Shown piece after piece: positions 37,188 through 46,135 of a DNA stretch of 64,000 bases (the first letter of the stretch is position 1; every line of letters starts with the position of its first letter). The notes beneath the pieces were generated by a model that made no database searches, was not told where the DNA came from, and was given only the letters and a program-made list of their open reading frames with translations. This stretch comes from Streptomyces sp. NBC_00775 (GTDB taxonomy: Bacteria > Actinomycetota > Actinomycetes > Streptomycetales > Streptomycetaceae). The position numbers and the translations under genes are program-made. The stretch is taken from the NCBI RefSeq assembly GCF_036347135.1, contig NZ_CP108938.1, positions 5,022,001 through 5,086,000 of the forward strand, given 5' to 3'.

Positions 37188-38708
37188 ATGGCAGTACAAG
37201 AGGGCGTGGCCCCCGAGGCAGCGGACACGGATTCCGCGCCCGGAGGGACAGTTCACCGGCTGAAGCCGAACGCGATCGGCCTCCTCGGCGTGGTCTTCAT
37301 GGCCGTCGCCACCGCCGCGCCGATCACCGCCATGACCGGCAACGTGCCCTTCATGGTCTCCGCCGGCAACGGCATCGGCGCCCCGGCGAGCTACCTCGTC
37401 GCAATGGTCGTCCTGGCGATCTTTTCCGTCGGCTTCACTTCGATGGCAAAGCACATCACCTCCACCGGCGCCTTCTACGGCTTCATCTCGTACGGTCTCG
37501 GCCGCACCGTCGGACTCGCCTCGGGCCTGCTGGCCACCTTCGCGTACGTCGTCTTCGAGCCGGCCCTGATCGGCATCTTCTCCACCTTCGCCACCGGAAC
37601 CCTCAAGGACCAGACGGGACTTGACGTGCCGTGGTGGGCCTTCGCGATCCTGATGCTGGCCATCAACGCGACCGGGACCTGGTTCGGCGTCTCCGTGGCC
37701 GAAAAGCTGCTGGTCGTGCTGCTGGGCACCGAGGTGACGATCCTCGCCGCGATGGCGATCTCCGTCGCCCTGCACGGCGGCGGCCCGCACGGCTTCACCT
37801 TCGGCCCGGTCAACCCGGTCAACGCCTTCAAGGGCACCAGCGCCGGACTCGGTCTCTTCTTCGCCTTCTGGTCGTGGGTCGGCTTCGAGTCGACGGCGAT
37901 GTACGGCGAGGAGTCCCGCGACCCGAAGAAGATCATCCCCAAGGCGACGATGATCTCCGTCCTGGGCGTCGGCGTCTTCTACGTCTTCGTGTCCTGGATG
38001 GCCATCACGGGCAACGGCGAGAGCGAGGCCCTGACGGCCGCCTCCTCCGCGAACCCCCTCGCGCTCTTCTTCAACCCCACCGAGCACTACGTCGGCCACT
38101 GGGCCGTCGACGTCATGCAGTGGCTGATGATCACCGGCTCACTGGCCTGCGGCATGGCCTTCCACAACTGCGCCGCCCGCTACATGTACGCCCTGGGCCG
38201 CGAGGGTGTCCTGCCCTCCCTCCAGCGGACCATCGGCCGCACCCACCCCCGGCACGGCTCGCCGCACATCGCGGGCCTGGTCCAGACGGTCGTCAGCGCG
38301 ATCCTGATCGGCGCGTTCTGGGCCGCCGGCAAGGACCCGTACACCGGCACCTACGTCCTGCTCGCCATCCTCGGCACCATGGCCATCCTGATCGTCCAGG
38401 CCGTCTGCTCCTTCGCGGTCCTCGCCTACTTCCGCTCCCACCACCCCGAGAGCAAGCACTGGTTCAAGACCTTCACCGCCCCCCTCCTCGGCGGCCTCGC
38501 GATGCTCGGCGTAGTGGCCCTGCTGGTATCCAACATGGGCGCCGCGGCGGGAACGGAGTCCGGCTCCCTCATCCTCAAGTCCACCCCGTGGATCGTCGCC
38601 CTCATAGCGGTGGGCGGCCTGGCCTACGCGACCTACCTGAAGCGCCGGGCTCCGGAACGGTACGCGCTGCTGGGCAGGACGGTGCTCGAAGAAACCAAGG
38701 AGAGGTAG
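37188..38708 (+). CDS. APC-superfamily permease, probably ethanolamine uptake
   Basis: 506 residues with about twelve transmembrane helices; ATG with GGAAAGGGG about six bases upstream. The first helix has LGVVFMAVATAAPITAMTGN, the APC substrate-binding break. Later come FWSWVGFESTAMYGEESRDP and MAFHNCAARYMYALGREGVL, typical of the amino-acid/polyamine/choline group. Ethanolamine as substrate is inferred only from its divergent position next to eutBC. TTGACA lies at 37065-37070 but I see no matching -10 at normal spacing. Confidence 0.88.
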   Translation: MAVQEGVAPEAADTDSAPGGTVHRLKPNAIGLLGVVFMAVATAAPITAMTGNVPFMVSAGNGIGAPASYLVAMVVLAIFSVGFTSMAKHITSTGAFYGFISYGLGRTVGLASGLLATFAYVVFEPALIGIFSTFATGTLKDQTGLDVPWWAFAILMLAINATGTWFGVSVAEKLLVVLLGTEVTILAAMAISVALHGGGPHGFTFGPVNPVNAFKGTSAGLGLFFAFWSWVGFESTAMYGEESRDPKKIIPKATMISVLGVGVFYVFVSWMAITGNGESEALTAASSANPLALFFNPTEHYVGHWAVDVMQWLMITGSLACGMAFHNCAARYMYALGREGVLPSLQRTIGRTHPRHGSPHIAGLVQTVVSAILIGAFWAAGKDPYTGTYVLLAILGTMAILIVQAVCSFAVLAYFRSHHPESKHWFKTFTAPLLGGLAMLGVVALLVSNMGAAAGTESGSLILKSTPWIVALIAVGGLAYATYLKRRAPERYALLGRTVLEETKER

Positions 38709-38790
38709 GAGCGCCCTTCAGGGGCGCGGGGCTGTGACATTTTGCGGCTCCACCGCGTGGGCGCGACCAGCCACATACGGTCCGCAGCCC
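38709..38790. repeat. GC-rich intergenic repeat, copy 4 (partial)
   Basis: CCCTTCAGGGGCGCGGGGCT is followed by a diverged, inverted form of the GCGGCGGAGCCGC...GGGCGCGACC block. It lies at the 3' end of the permease gene, opposite the end of the GbsR-like gene. Confidence 0.7.
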
Positions 38791-38863
38791 CCGAATCCCC
38801 GTCACCACCCCACCCCTTCGGCACCCTGTGGGCATCTCTCCGGCACCCCTTCGGCGCGGGCAC

Positions 38864-39406
38864 TCACCCCGCGCCGAAGTGCTGCTCCCGATGAACCCGC
38901 CACCGCTCCATCATCTGCGCGATCTCCCCGTCGATGAACTCGAAGAACGCCAGCGTCTCCGCAAGCCGCCGCCCCGCAGGCGTCCCCCGCCCAAGACTGT
39001 CCACCCCGTCCCGCAACGCGTACTCCCACCGCTTCAAAACCGCCTCACGGTTGGTGAGCGCCTCGTACCACTGGTTGCTGTGGACGCGGTAGCGCTCACG
39101 GCGGGACCCGGGCTCGCGCTCCCGCGAGACCATGTGCTGCTGGGCGAGGTAGCGCACGGCGCCGGAGACCGCGGCGGGGCTGATCCGCAACTGTTCGCCC
39201 AGCTCGGCGGAGGTCATCGTGCCGGTGTCGGAGGCGAGCAGCGCCGCGAAGACACGGGCCGGCATCCGCTGCATCCCGGCCTCGACGAGCTGCGCCGCGA
39301 AGCTCTCGACGAACTTGGAGACCGCTTCGGCGTCCCGCTCCGCCGCCTCGGGCTCCTTGGGCTCCTCGGGCTCCCTGAGCTCCTTGAGCTCCTTGGGCTC
39401 GGCCAT
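38864..39406 (-). CDS. GbsR/MarR-family transcriptional regulator
   Basis: 180 residues. The winged helix-turn-helix is at about 50-110: RMPARVFAALLASDTGTMTS, ELGEQLRISPAAVSGAVRYL and EREPGSRRERYRVHS. A C-terminal helical dimerisation part has LAETLAFFEFIDGEIAQMME. The first 25 residues are a charged low-complexity stretch (EPKELKELREPEEPKEPEA) from a repeated GAGCTCCTTGG-like DNA unit and may not belong to the functional protein. It is divergent from the ABC exporter; a perfect palindrome in between is its likely operator. Confidence 0.88.
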   Translation of the reverse strand: MAEPKELKELREPEEPKEPEAAERDAEAVSKFVESFAAQLVEAGMQRMPARVFAALLASDTGTMTSAELGEQLRISPAAVSGAVRYLAQQHMVSREREPGSRRERYRVHSNQWYEALTNREAVLKRWEYALRDGVDSLGRGTPAGRRLAETLAFFEFIDGEIAQMMERWRVHREQHFGAG

Positions 39407-39488
39407 CTCCCCGGATCATCTCCCCTGCTCATTCGCCCTGCTCACGCGCCGCCACCCAGTGTATCCATGGTTCACACGCTTCCTTAAC

Positions 39489-39504
39489 TTCACAAATTTG
39501 TGAA
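39489..39504. promoter_or_regulatory. 16-bp perfect palindrome, likely operator of the GbsR-like regulator
   Basis: TTCACAAATTTGTGAA is a perfect inverted repeat in the divergent region between the regulator and the exporter, notable for its low GC. It overlaps a -35-like TTCACA (39489-39494) that stands 17 bp from TACGTT (39512-39517), so binding would block the exporter promoter. Confidence 0.7.
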
Positions 39505-39511
39505 CGTAGCG

Positions 39512-39525
39512 TACGTTCTGAACCA
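39512..39525 (+). promoter_or_regulatory. -10 element and probable leaderless start of the ABC exporter operon
   Basis: TACGTT at 39512-39517 fits TANNNT with TTCACA 17 bp upstream. The expected start point is at or one base before the ATG at 39525, and there is no ribosome site upstream of that ATG. A leaderless transcript is the simplest reading. Confidence 0.5.
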
Positions 39526-40442
39526 TGACGAAGGCGATCACGGTCTCGGGACTGCACAAGTCGTTCGGCAGGACACACGCGCTGGACGGCCTCGACCTGG
39601 ACGTCGAGACCGGTGAGGTGCACGGCTTCCTCGGCCCGAACGGCGCCGGGAAGTCCACCACCATCCGTGTCCTGCTCGGCCTGCTGCGCGCCGACTCGGG
39701 CGCGGCGCAGCTGCTGGGCAGGGACCCCTGGGCGGACGCGGTGGAACTGCACCGCCGGGTCGCCTACGTCCCCGGTGACGTGACCCTGTGGCGGAACCTC
39801 TCCGGCGGCGAGGTCATCGACCTGTACGGCCGGCTGCGCGGCGGCCTCGACAAGGCGCGGCGGGCCGACCTGATCGAACGGTTCGAGCTGGACCCCGCCA
39901 AGAAGGGGCGCGCGTACTCCAAGGGCAACCGCCAGAAGGTCGCCCTCGTCGCCGCCTTCGCCTCGGACGTCGACCTGCTGATCCTCGACGAGCCGACCTC
40001 GGGCCTCGACCCGCTGATGGAGGAGGTCTTCCAGCGCTGCGTCGAGGAGGAACGCGACCGGGGCCGCACCATCCTGCTGTCCTCGCACATCCTCAGCGAG
40101 GTGGAGGAGCTCTGCGACCGGGTCAGCATCATCCGCAAGGGCCGGACCGTCGAGAGCGGCACGCTGACCGAACTGCGCCACCTGACCCGTACGAGCGTCA
40201 CCGCCGAACTCGTGGGCGCACCCAACGGGTTGGCGTCACTGCCCGGGGTGCACGACATCGACGTACAGGGCAGGCGTGTGCGGTTGCAGGTCGACACGGA
40301 CAAACTGAACGCCGTACTGCGTTCGCTCACGGACTCCGGCGTACGGTCGCTGACGTCGACCCCGCCGACGCTGGAGGAGCTGTTCCTGAGGCACTACCAG
40401 GAAGATGCCCTGGCTGCTTCCGAAGGGGCGACAGCGCGATGA
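39525..40442 (+). CDS. ABC exporter ATP-binding protein
   Basis: 305 residues. Walker [21 protein letters not shown], the Q-loop region [17 protein letters not shown], signature [15 protein letters not shown], Walker [18 protein letters not shown] and switch His in [16 protein letters not shown] are all intact. The C-terminal DUF4162-like part is typical of drug-exporting DrrA-type ATPases. Its stop overlaps the permease start by 4 bp. Probably repressed by the GbsR-like protein encoded divergently. Confidence 0.94.
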   Translation: MTKAITVSGLHKSFGRTHALDGLDLDVETGEVHGFLGPNGAGKSTTIRVLLGLLRADSGAAQLLGRDPWADAVELHRRVAYVPGDVTLWRNLSGGEVIDLYGRLRGGLDKARRADLIERFELDPAKKGRAYSKGNRQKVALVAAFASDVDLLILDEPTSGLDPLMEEVFQRCVEEERDRGRTILLSSHILSEVEELCDRVSIIRKGRTVESGTLTELRHLTRTSVTAELVGAPNGLASLPGVHDIDVQGRRVRLQVDTDKLNAVLRSLTDSGVRSLTSTPPTLEELFLRHYQEDALAASEGATAR

Positions 40443-42088
40443 CCGCCACGGATGCCACGGATGGCACGGATGGCACAACTGCCAAGACTGCCTCGGCCTT
40501 CGCGGTGCGGGCCGGCGGATCTCGTCAACTGGCCAGAACGGGCGCGCTCCTGAGGTTCGCGCTGCGCCGCGACCGCGTGATGATGCCGCTCTGGGCCGGT
40601 GTGACCGGCCTGCTGGTGCTCTCCATGCCGAACTCGCTGAAGACCGTCTACAGCACCCCGGCCGAACGCGCCGACGTCGCCCGCCAGATGCTCACCAACA
40701 GCTCCCTGCGCGCCACGTACGGGCCGGTGTTCAGCGACTCGCTCGGCGGACTCACCGCCTGGCGCATCGGCGGCTACGCCGGGGTGTTCGCCGGGATCAT
40801 GAGCCTGCTCATCGTCGTACGGCACACCCGGGACGAGGAGGAGAGCGGGCGGCAGGAACTCATCTCGTCGGCGATGGTCGGACGCCGGGCCCCGCTGACC
40901 GCCGCGCTGCTGGCGGCGTTCGTCGCGAACGGCGTCCTCTCGCTGCTCATCGCGGGCGGGCTCGCGGGGCAGGGCGGCGCCGGAGCACTGGCGTTGGGGC
41001 TCGCCGTCGGCGGAGTCGGCATGGTCTTCGCCACGATGGCGGCGATCGTCGCCCAGTTCACGGAGAGCGCGCGGCTCGCGAAGGGGCTGACGGGCGGGCT
41101 GCTCGGTGCGGCCTTCGTGCTGAAGGCGGCGGGCGACTCGGCGACGGACGACGGATCGTCGCCGCTGACCTGGATCTCCCCGGTGGGCTGGCTGGAGGAG
41201 ATCAGGTCCTTCGCGGACGAACGCTGGTGGGTACTGCCGCTGTTCGCGGCGGCGGTCGCGATCCAGGGCGCGGTCGCCTACGAGCTCGCCGGGCGCCGCG
41301 ATGTCGGTATGAGTTTCCTGCCGACGCGGCCCGGTCCCGCCACGGGACGGCTCGGTACGGCGGGGGCGCTGGCCTGGCGCCTGCAGCGGGGCGCCGTGCT
41401 GGGCTGGAGCCTCGGGTTCCTCGCCGCCGGGGCCGCGTTCGGCGGGATGACGAAGGGGGCCTCGGACCTCGTCGGGAACAACCGCAAGACCCGCGAGATC
41501 ATCGAACGGATGGGCGGGCAGGCCGGGATCACGGACGCGTTCCTCGCCACGATGGTGGGGATGCTGGGCATGGTCGCCGCGCTGTTCGTGGTGGCCTCCG
41601 TCCTGCGGCTGCACGGCGAGGAGACCTCGCAGCGGGCCGAGCCGGTCCTGGCGAACGCGGTGGGCCGACTGCGCTGGGCCTCCGGCCATCTGGCCATCGC
41701 TTTCGGCGGCGCCGTCCTCATCATGCTGCTCGGCGGCCTCGGACTCGGCCTCGGCTACGGCGCCGACCTGGGCCCCATCCTCGGCGCCTGCCTCGTCCAG
41801 GTCCCGGCGATCTGGACTCTGGGCAGCCTTGCGGTCCTGCTCTACGGCCTCTCGCCCCGCCTGGCCCCCGGCGCCTGGGGCGTGGCCGGCCTCGCCCTCC
41901 TGCTCGGCTGGATCGGCCCCGCCCTCAACGTCCCCCAAACCGTCCTGGACCTCTCCCCCTTCGGCCACCTCCCCAAGCTGCCGGGCGGTGCCATGGCGTG
42001 GACGCCGGTCCTCGTCCTGACGGGGCTTGCGGGTCTGCTGGTCGCTGGGGGGTTGGTGGGACTGCGCCGACGGGACATGACCACGTGA
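40439..42088 (+). CDS. ABC exporter permease (tetronasin-exporter-like)
   Basis: 549 residues with about twelve transmembrane helices in two similar halves, the layout of the large single-chain ABC-2 permeases of antibiotic exporters such as the tetronasin one. A Thr/Asp-rich start ([19 protein letters not shown]) comes from a short DNA repeat. Motifs include [20 protein letters not shown] and [18 protein letters not shown], the paired cytoplasmic coupling loops of the two halves. ATG overlaps the ATPase stop. Substrate unknown; resistance or export of a hydrophobic compound is likely. Confidence 0.88.
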   Translation: MTATDATDGTDGTTAKTASAFAVRAGGSRQLARTGALLRFALRRDRVMMPLWAGVTGLLVLSMPNSLKTVYSTPAERADVARQMLTNSSLRATYGPVFSDSLGGLTAWRIGGYAGVFAGIMSLLIVVRHTRDEEESGRQELISSAMVGRRAPLTAALLAAFVANGVLSLLIAGGLAGQGGAGALALGLAVGGVGMVFATMAAIVAQFTESARLAKGLTGGLLGAAFVLKAAGDSATDDGSSPLTWISPVGWLEEIRSFADERWWVLPLFAAAVAIQGAVAYELAGRRDVGMSFLPTRPGPATGRLGTAGALAWRLQRGAVLGWSLGFLAAGAAFGGMTKGASDLVGNNRKTREIIERMGGQAGITDAFLATMVGMLGMVAALFVVASVLRLHGEETSQRAEPVLANAVGRLRWASGHLAIAFGGAVLIMLLGGLGLGLGYGADLGPILGACLVQVPAIWTLGSLAVLLYGLSPRLAPGAWGVAGLALLLGWIGPALNVPQTVLDLSPFGHLPKLPGGAMAWTPVLVLTGLAGLLVAGGLVGLRRRDMTT

Positions 42089-42094
42089 GAGCGA

Positions 42095-42245
42095 CCTGCG
42101 GTTTCTTCGCCCCCGCCGCCCCTACCCGTCCCATCCTTCTGGGGCTCTGCCCCAGACCCCGTTCGGTTGTGTGTCGGGTGCGGGTGGGTGGGGGTTGCTC
42201 GCGCAGTTCCCCGCGCCCCTTAAGGGGCGCGGGGAACTGCGCAAT
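42095..42245. repeat. GC-rich intergenic repeat, copy 5
   Basis: Carries the TTCGCCCCCGCCGCCCCTAC block, GGGGCTCTGCCCC, the TTCGGTTGTGTGTCGGGTGC block and the GGGTGGGTGGGGGTTGCTCG block. It ends in the long palindrome at 42201-42242 and fills the gap between the convergent permease and P450 genes. Confidence 0.85.
42201..42242. terminator. 42-bp perfect palindrome, two-way terminator
   Basis: Every base of 42201-42221 pairs with 42222-42242; the arm begins GCGCAGTTCCCCGCG. It sits between two convergent genes, 113 bp after the permease stop and 18 bp after the P450 stop. Confidence 0.8.
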
Positions 42246-42260
42246 CCCGACACACAACCG

Positions 42261-43481
42261 TCAGACCTCCACCCGCAAACCCTCCAGGCCGCGGATCACG
42301 AAGTTCGGCTTGCGGGCCGGCTCGGCTGCCAGGGACAGCGTCGGGGCCCGCTCCAGCAACGCGGCCATGGACGCCGCCAGTTCGATACGGGCCAGCGGTG
42401 CGCCGATGCAGTAGTGGATGCCCGCGCTGAAGGAGATGTGCGGGTTGTCGGCGCGGGTGAGGTCCAGCCGCTCCGGCGCCTCGAAGACCTTCGGGTCATG
42501 GTTCGCCGAGCCGAAGAGCATGGCGATCTCCGCGCCACGAGGGACGGTCGTACCGTCGATCTCGATGTCGTCGAGAACCCACCGCTCGAAGAGCTGGAGC
42601 GGGGTGTCGTAGCGCATCAGCTCCTCCACCGCCGTAGGGATCAGGGAGTGGTCCGCACGCAGGGCGGCCAGCTGCTCGGGGTGGCGGAACAACGTCCACC
42701 ACCCGTTCACCGTGGCGTTCACCGTCGCCTCGTGCCCCGCGTTCAACAGCAGGACACACGTGGAGATCATCTCCTGCTCGGTGAGGCGGTCACCCTCGTC
42801 GTGCGCCGCGATCAGGCCCGAGATCAGGTCGTCGCCCGGCTCCTTGCGACGCGCCTCGATCAGCTCCCGCAGATACTCCGTGAACTCGACCGACGCCCGG
42901 ACCGCCTTCGCCGCCGTCTCCTCGGACGGCTTCAGCTCGTACATCCCGCAGATGTCCGCCGACCAGGGCCGCAACGGCGCCCGGTCGGACTCCGGGATGC
43001 CCAGCATCTCGGCGATCACCGCCACCGGCAGCGGCTCCGCCACATCGGTCAGCAGATCGCCGCCACCGGCCTCCACCAGACCGGCGACCAGCTCACCCGC
43101 CAACCGGTCGACATACGGCTTCAGCTGCTCGACCGTACGCGGCGTGAACGCCTTCGACACCAGCCGCCGGATGCGCGTGTGGTCCGGGGGCTCCAGGTCG
43201 AGCATCCCGTGGTCGTTGAGCACATGGAACGGCTCGTGCTCGGCCGGCGGCGCCGTCCGCCCGAAGTCCTCGTGCGCGAACCGGTGCTGATACGTCCGGC
43301 CCAGGCGTCGGTCCCGCAGCAACGCCGACACATCCGCGTGATGCGGCACCAGCCACTGCTTCGTGGGCTCGTAGTAGTGCACCCGGCCACGCGCACGCAG
43401 CTCCTCGTACGCCGGGTACGGGTCCGCCACGAACGCCGGGTCCCACGGGTCGAAGGCCTGCGGAGTCTCCAAAGCTGCCAT
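42261..43481 (-). CDS. cytochrome P450
   Basis: 406 residues, soluble bacterial P450. The I-helix has LLNAGHEATVNATVN (O2 activation), the K-helix EELMRYDTPLQLFERW contains the ExxR motif, and the heme loop is ISFSAGIHYCIGAPLARIEL with the Cys ligand. N-terminal PYPAYEELRARGRVHYYEP is typical. Neither a ferredoxin nor a ferredoxin reductase gene is adjacent, so it must use partners encoded elsewhere. Substrate unknown; it sits alone between the exporter and a two-component system. Confidence 0.95.
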   Translation of the reverse strand: MAALETPQAFDPWDPAFVADPYPAYEELRARGRVHYYEPTKQWLVPHHADVSALLRDRRLGRTYQHRFAHEDFGRTAPPAEHEPFHVLNDHGMLDLEPPDHTRIRRLVSKAFTPRTVEQLKPYVDRLAGELVAGLVEAGGGDLLTDVAEPLPVAVIAEMLGIPESDRAPLRPWSADICGMYELKPSEETAAKAVRASVEFTEYLRELIEARRKEPGDDLISGLIAAHDEGDRLTEQEMISTCVLLLNAGHEATVNATVNGWWTLFRHPEQLAALRADHSLIPTAVEELMRYDTPLQLFERWVLDDIEIDGTTVPRGAEIAMLFGSANHDPKVFEAPERLDLTRADNPHISFSAGIHYCIGAPLARIELAASMAALLERAPTLSLAAEPARKPNFVIRGLEGLRVEV

Positions 43482-43538
43482 GAACGGACGCTAGCCCGAC
43501 GCACCCCCCTCTGAACAGGGGCGTCTCGATCAGCGGCG

Positions 43539-43574
43539 TCTGGACCAGCCTCTGGACCAGCCTCTGGACCAGGG
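43539..43574. repeat. three 12-bp direct repeats
   Basis: TCTGGACCAGCC occurs three times in a row, the last copy diverging at its end, flanked on both sides by GCGTCTCGA. It lies upstream of the P450 start and downstream of the response-regulator stop. Confidence 0.7.
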
Positions 43575-43654
43575 GCGTCTCGACGAGGGGCTCGCCCCAG
43601 GCCTGTGGCAGGGACCCCCGTACCCTGCCGCCTGCCCCGCCCTCGCCCCGTTGC

Positions 43655-44338
43655 TCACCGCGGCGTGACCAACCGTGCCTCGTAGGCGAACACCGCCGCC
43701 TGGGTTCGGTCCCGCAGGCCCAGCTTCACCAGGATGCGGCTCACATGGGTCTTGATCGTGGACTCGGCGACGACGAGACGCCCCGCGATCTCCGCGTTCG
43801 ACAGGCCCTGGGCGATGAGGACCAGCACCTCCGTCTCCCGCTCGGTCAGATCCCCGTACGCCCCGTGCGCCGTGGACGAGAGCCGGGGCGCGTCCGCGAG
43901 CTTGGAGAACTCGGTGATCAGCCGCTTGGTGACGGAGGGAGCGAGCAGCGCCTCCCCGGCTGCCACCACCCTCACCCCATCGGCGAGCTGCCGCGCCGAG
44001 GCATCCTTGAGCAGGAAACCGGAGGCTCCCGCGCGCAACGCCTGGTACACGTACTCGTCGAGGTCGAACGTGGTCAGCACCAGCACCTTCGCGGCACCGT
44101 CCGCGGCGACGATCTCCCGGGTCGCCTCGATCCCGTTCATCTCCGGCATCCGGATGTCCATCAGCACGACGTCCGGTGCGAGCTCACGGACCCGCTCGAC
44201 CGCGTCCCGGCCGTTCACCGCCTCGCCGACCACCTCGATGTCCGGCATCGCGCCGAGCAGCACGGAGAAACCCTCGCGGACCATCACCTGGTCGTCGGCG
44301 ATCAGTACGCGAATGGTGCCGCTGGTGCCGCCCGTCAT
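43655..44338 (-). CDS. NarL/LuxR-type response regulator (pair 1)
   Basis: 227 residues. Receiver domain with VLIADDQVMVREGF, phospho-acceptor Asp in DVVLMDIRMPEMNGIEA, VLTTFDLDEYVYQALRAG and the LLKDAS lysine. A LuxR helix-turn-helix is at about 155-215 (LTERETEVLVLIAQGLSNAE, STIKTHVSRILVKLGLRDRT). The ATG overlaps the kinase stop by 4 bp. It closely resembles the regulator at 46136, so the two pairs look like a tandem duplication. Confidence 0.94.
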   Translation of the reverse strand: MTGGTSGTIRVLIADDQVMVREGFSVLLGAMPDIEVVGEAVNGRDAVERVRELAPDVVLMDIRMPEMNGIEATREIVAADGAAKVLVLTTFDLDEYVYQALRAGASGFLLKDASARQLADGVRVVAAGEALLAPSVTKRLITEFSKLADAPRLSSTAHGAYGDLTERETEVLVLIAQGLSNAEIAGRLVVAESTIKTHVSRILVKLGLRDRTQAAVFAYEARLVTPR

Positions 44339-45681
44339 CCGGACTCCTCCATCGCGGGCACCGGCAGGAACACCGTCACCTCATAGCCCCCGTCGTCCGC
44401 CTCGCCCGCCGTCATCTCGCCGTCCAGCATCGTGACCCGCTCGCGCATCCCGGTGATGCCGTGCCCCGCGCCGTGCGTGGACTTCGTCAGGCTCGTCGCC
44501 GGCGCGGGGCCGTTGACTATGCGCAGGCCGAGCCCGCCGAGGACGTAACCGATCTCCACACGGGCCGCCGCACCCGGCGCGTGCCGCAGCGTGTTGCTGA
44601 GCGCCTCCTGGACTATCCGGTACGCCGACAGCTCGACGCCCTGCGGCAGTTCGCGCACCGCGCCGGTCACCGCCTTCTCGACGGTCAGGCCCGCGTCCCG
44701 CACATTCGCGAGGAGCGCGTCGAGGTCGGCGAGGGTGGGCTGCGGGGCGTCCGGAGCCTCGTAGTCCTCGGCCCGGACTACACCGAGCACGCGGCGCAGC
44801 TCGGTCAGCGCCGCCACCGCGTTCTCCCGGATCGTGATGAAAGCCTGCTCCAGCTCCGGCGGCGGGTTCTCCACCCGGTAGGGGGCGGCCTCCGCCTGGA
44901 TGGCGACCACCGACATGTGGTGGGCAACCACGTCGTGCAGCTCGCGGGCGATCGTCGTGCGCTCTTCGAGAAGCGTGCGCTTGGAGCGCTCCTGTGCCGT
45001 CTCCGACTGGTGGGCGGTGACCTCCTGCTCCGCCTCTCGGCGTATGTGCAGGACGGTGACGACGAGAAGCGCGAGGGCGGAGACGAACAGCAGCGGCACG
45101 GTGTTGCTGTCGTAGTACCCCGCGCCGAAGAAGGTCTCGGCGACCATCCCGTACACCGCGGTCAGTACCCACATCCATGCGGCGGTGCGTGGCCTCGTCC
45201 GCAGCGCCACGACCGTCAGCACCACCAGATGGGCGGCGAAGCTGCCGGGCTGCCACGGCCAGTCGCTCCAGCCGCTGCCGAGCACGGCGGCGACCGGTGT
45301 CGCCGCGAGCGAGAACCAGAAGGCACCGACCGGCCGGATCAGGGTGGCCAGGACCGGGAGCAGGGCGAGGAGTCCGGACACCAGCGTCCCGACACTGCCG
45401 GCGTCGCCGTCCACGGAGGCCACGGCCATCGCCATCAGTCCGGCCGCCGCCACCGTGGCGTGCGGGGTCCAGGCCGCGTACTCCCTTATTTTTTCGGGCA
45501 GGCGTCGGGTGAGCGGGCCGTCCAGCCGCATCCGCGGCAGCGGGCGGTAGGCGAAGGCGTTGTGGAACAGGTCCTGCCGCAGCCCGCGCAGGGCGTCCGC
45601 GGCCAGCCGGAACTCCGGGCTGCGTGGCTTGGCACCGCCGGGCGGTGTCATCTGCGTCTGGGTCTGGGTCGTCTCGGTCAC
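44335..45681 (-). CDS. sensor histidine kinase, HisKA_3 type (pair 1)
   Basis: About 448 residues. Four to five membrane helices in the first 200 residues (e.g. ATVAAAGLMAMAVASVDG, LVVLTVVALRTRP), then a dimerisation/phosphotransfer domain with ERTTIARELHDVVAHHMSVV and a HATPase_c end with YRIVQEALSNTLRHAPG and GAGHGITGMRERV. There are no ribosome sites at any of the possible starts (TTG 45687, GTG 45681, ATG 45651), so the start is uncertain and may be leaderless. A 20-bp motif shared with the promoter of the gene at 49893 lies 67-86 bp upstream. Confidence 0.9.
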   Translation of the reverse strand: MTETTQTQTQMTPPGGAKPRSPEFRLAADALRGLRQDLFHNAFAYRPLPRMRLDGPLTRRLPEKIREYAAWTPHATVAAAGLMAMAVASVDGDAGSVGTLVSGLLALLPVLATLIRPVGAFWFSLAATPVAAVLGSGWSDWPWQPGSFAAHLVVLTVVALRTRPRTAAWMWVLTAVYGMVAETFFGAGYYDSNTVPLLFVSALALLVVTVLHIRREAEQEVTAHQSETAQERSKRTLLEERTTIARELHDVVAHHMSVVAIQAEAAPYRVENPPPELEQAFITIRENAVAALTELRRVLGVVRAEDYEAPDAPQPTLADLDALLANVRDAGLTVEKAVTGAVRELPQGVELSAYRIVQEALSNTLRHAPGAAARVEIGYVLGGLGLRIVNGPAPATSLTKSTHGAGHGITGMRERVTMLDGEMTAGEADDGGYEVTVFLPVPAMEESG

Positions 45682-45747
45682 GTTCAAAACGGTAGGCCGC
45701 CGCGGGGGTCACGGTCGTCACCTGCGAGGAGGGTCCTTGCGGATCCG

Positions 45748-45767
45748 TCTCAGGTACTACGGGTATG
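45748..45767 (-). promoter_or_regulatory. 20-bp motif shared with the 51024 site, copy 1
   Basis: TCTCAGGTACTACGGGTATG on the plus strand is identical to 51024-51043. In both places it is upstream of a minus-strand gene, in the same orientation. A degenerate partner half-site (ACCTGCGAG) lies at 45720-45728. Confidence 0.55.
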
Positions 45768-45813
45768 GCCGGGGTCCGTAGGGCGGTGGGTGGGTGGGTG
45801 TGTCGCCTGCCGC

Positions 45814-45882
45814 CGGTGGGTGGGGCGCGACGGTGCCGGTGGGTGGGGCGGGGCCGTGCCGGTGGGTGGGGCGGGGCCGTGC
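45814..45882. repeat. three 23-bp tandem repeats
   Basis: Units 45814-45836, 45837-45859 and 45860-45882 all start CGGTGGGTGGGGCG; the last two are identical. The third unit runs into the left arm of the inverted repeat at 45873. Confidence 0.85.
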
Positions 45883-45985
45883 CGGTACGTCCAGCCCGTC
45901 GCCGGTGGGCATTACTGCCTGCTGCCACAGCATGAACTTGGCCATAACCACGTATGCGACGGGCTGGACGTACCGGCACGGCCCC
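45873..45985. repeat. 30-bp perfect inverted repeat around a 53-bp AT-richer core
   Basis: Arms 45873-45902 and 45956-45985 are exactly complementary (left arm starts GGGGCCGTGCCGGTACG). The core 45903-45955 is visibly less GC-rich (ATTACTGCC, CATGAACTTGGCCATAACC). It lies 150 bp downstream of the pair 2 operon stop and could be a terminator or a small mobile-element-like (MITE-type) sequence. The rest of the 448-bp gap holds the 23-bp repeats and two GCCGTACCGGCTGGGGG copies near 46015 and 46063. Confidence 0.85.
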
Positions 45986-46135
45986 TTCGGTGCGTCGCCG
46001 ACCGCGGGTGCGTCGCCGTACCGGCTGGGGGTGGGTGGGGCCGTCCATCGCCGACTGCGGGCCGTACCGGCTGGGGGCTGGTGCGAGGCCACGTGGTCGG
46101 GGGCGTCGACGGCTCGGTGTGTGGTCGGGCGTGGG

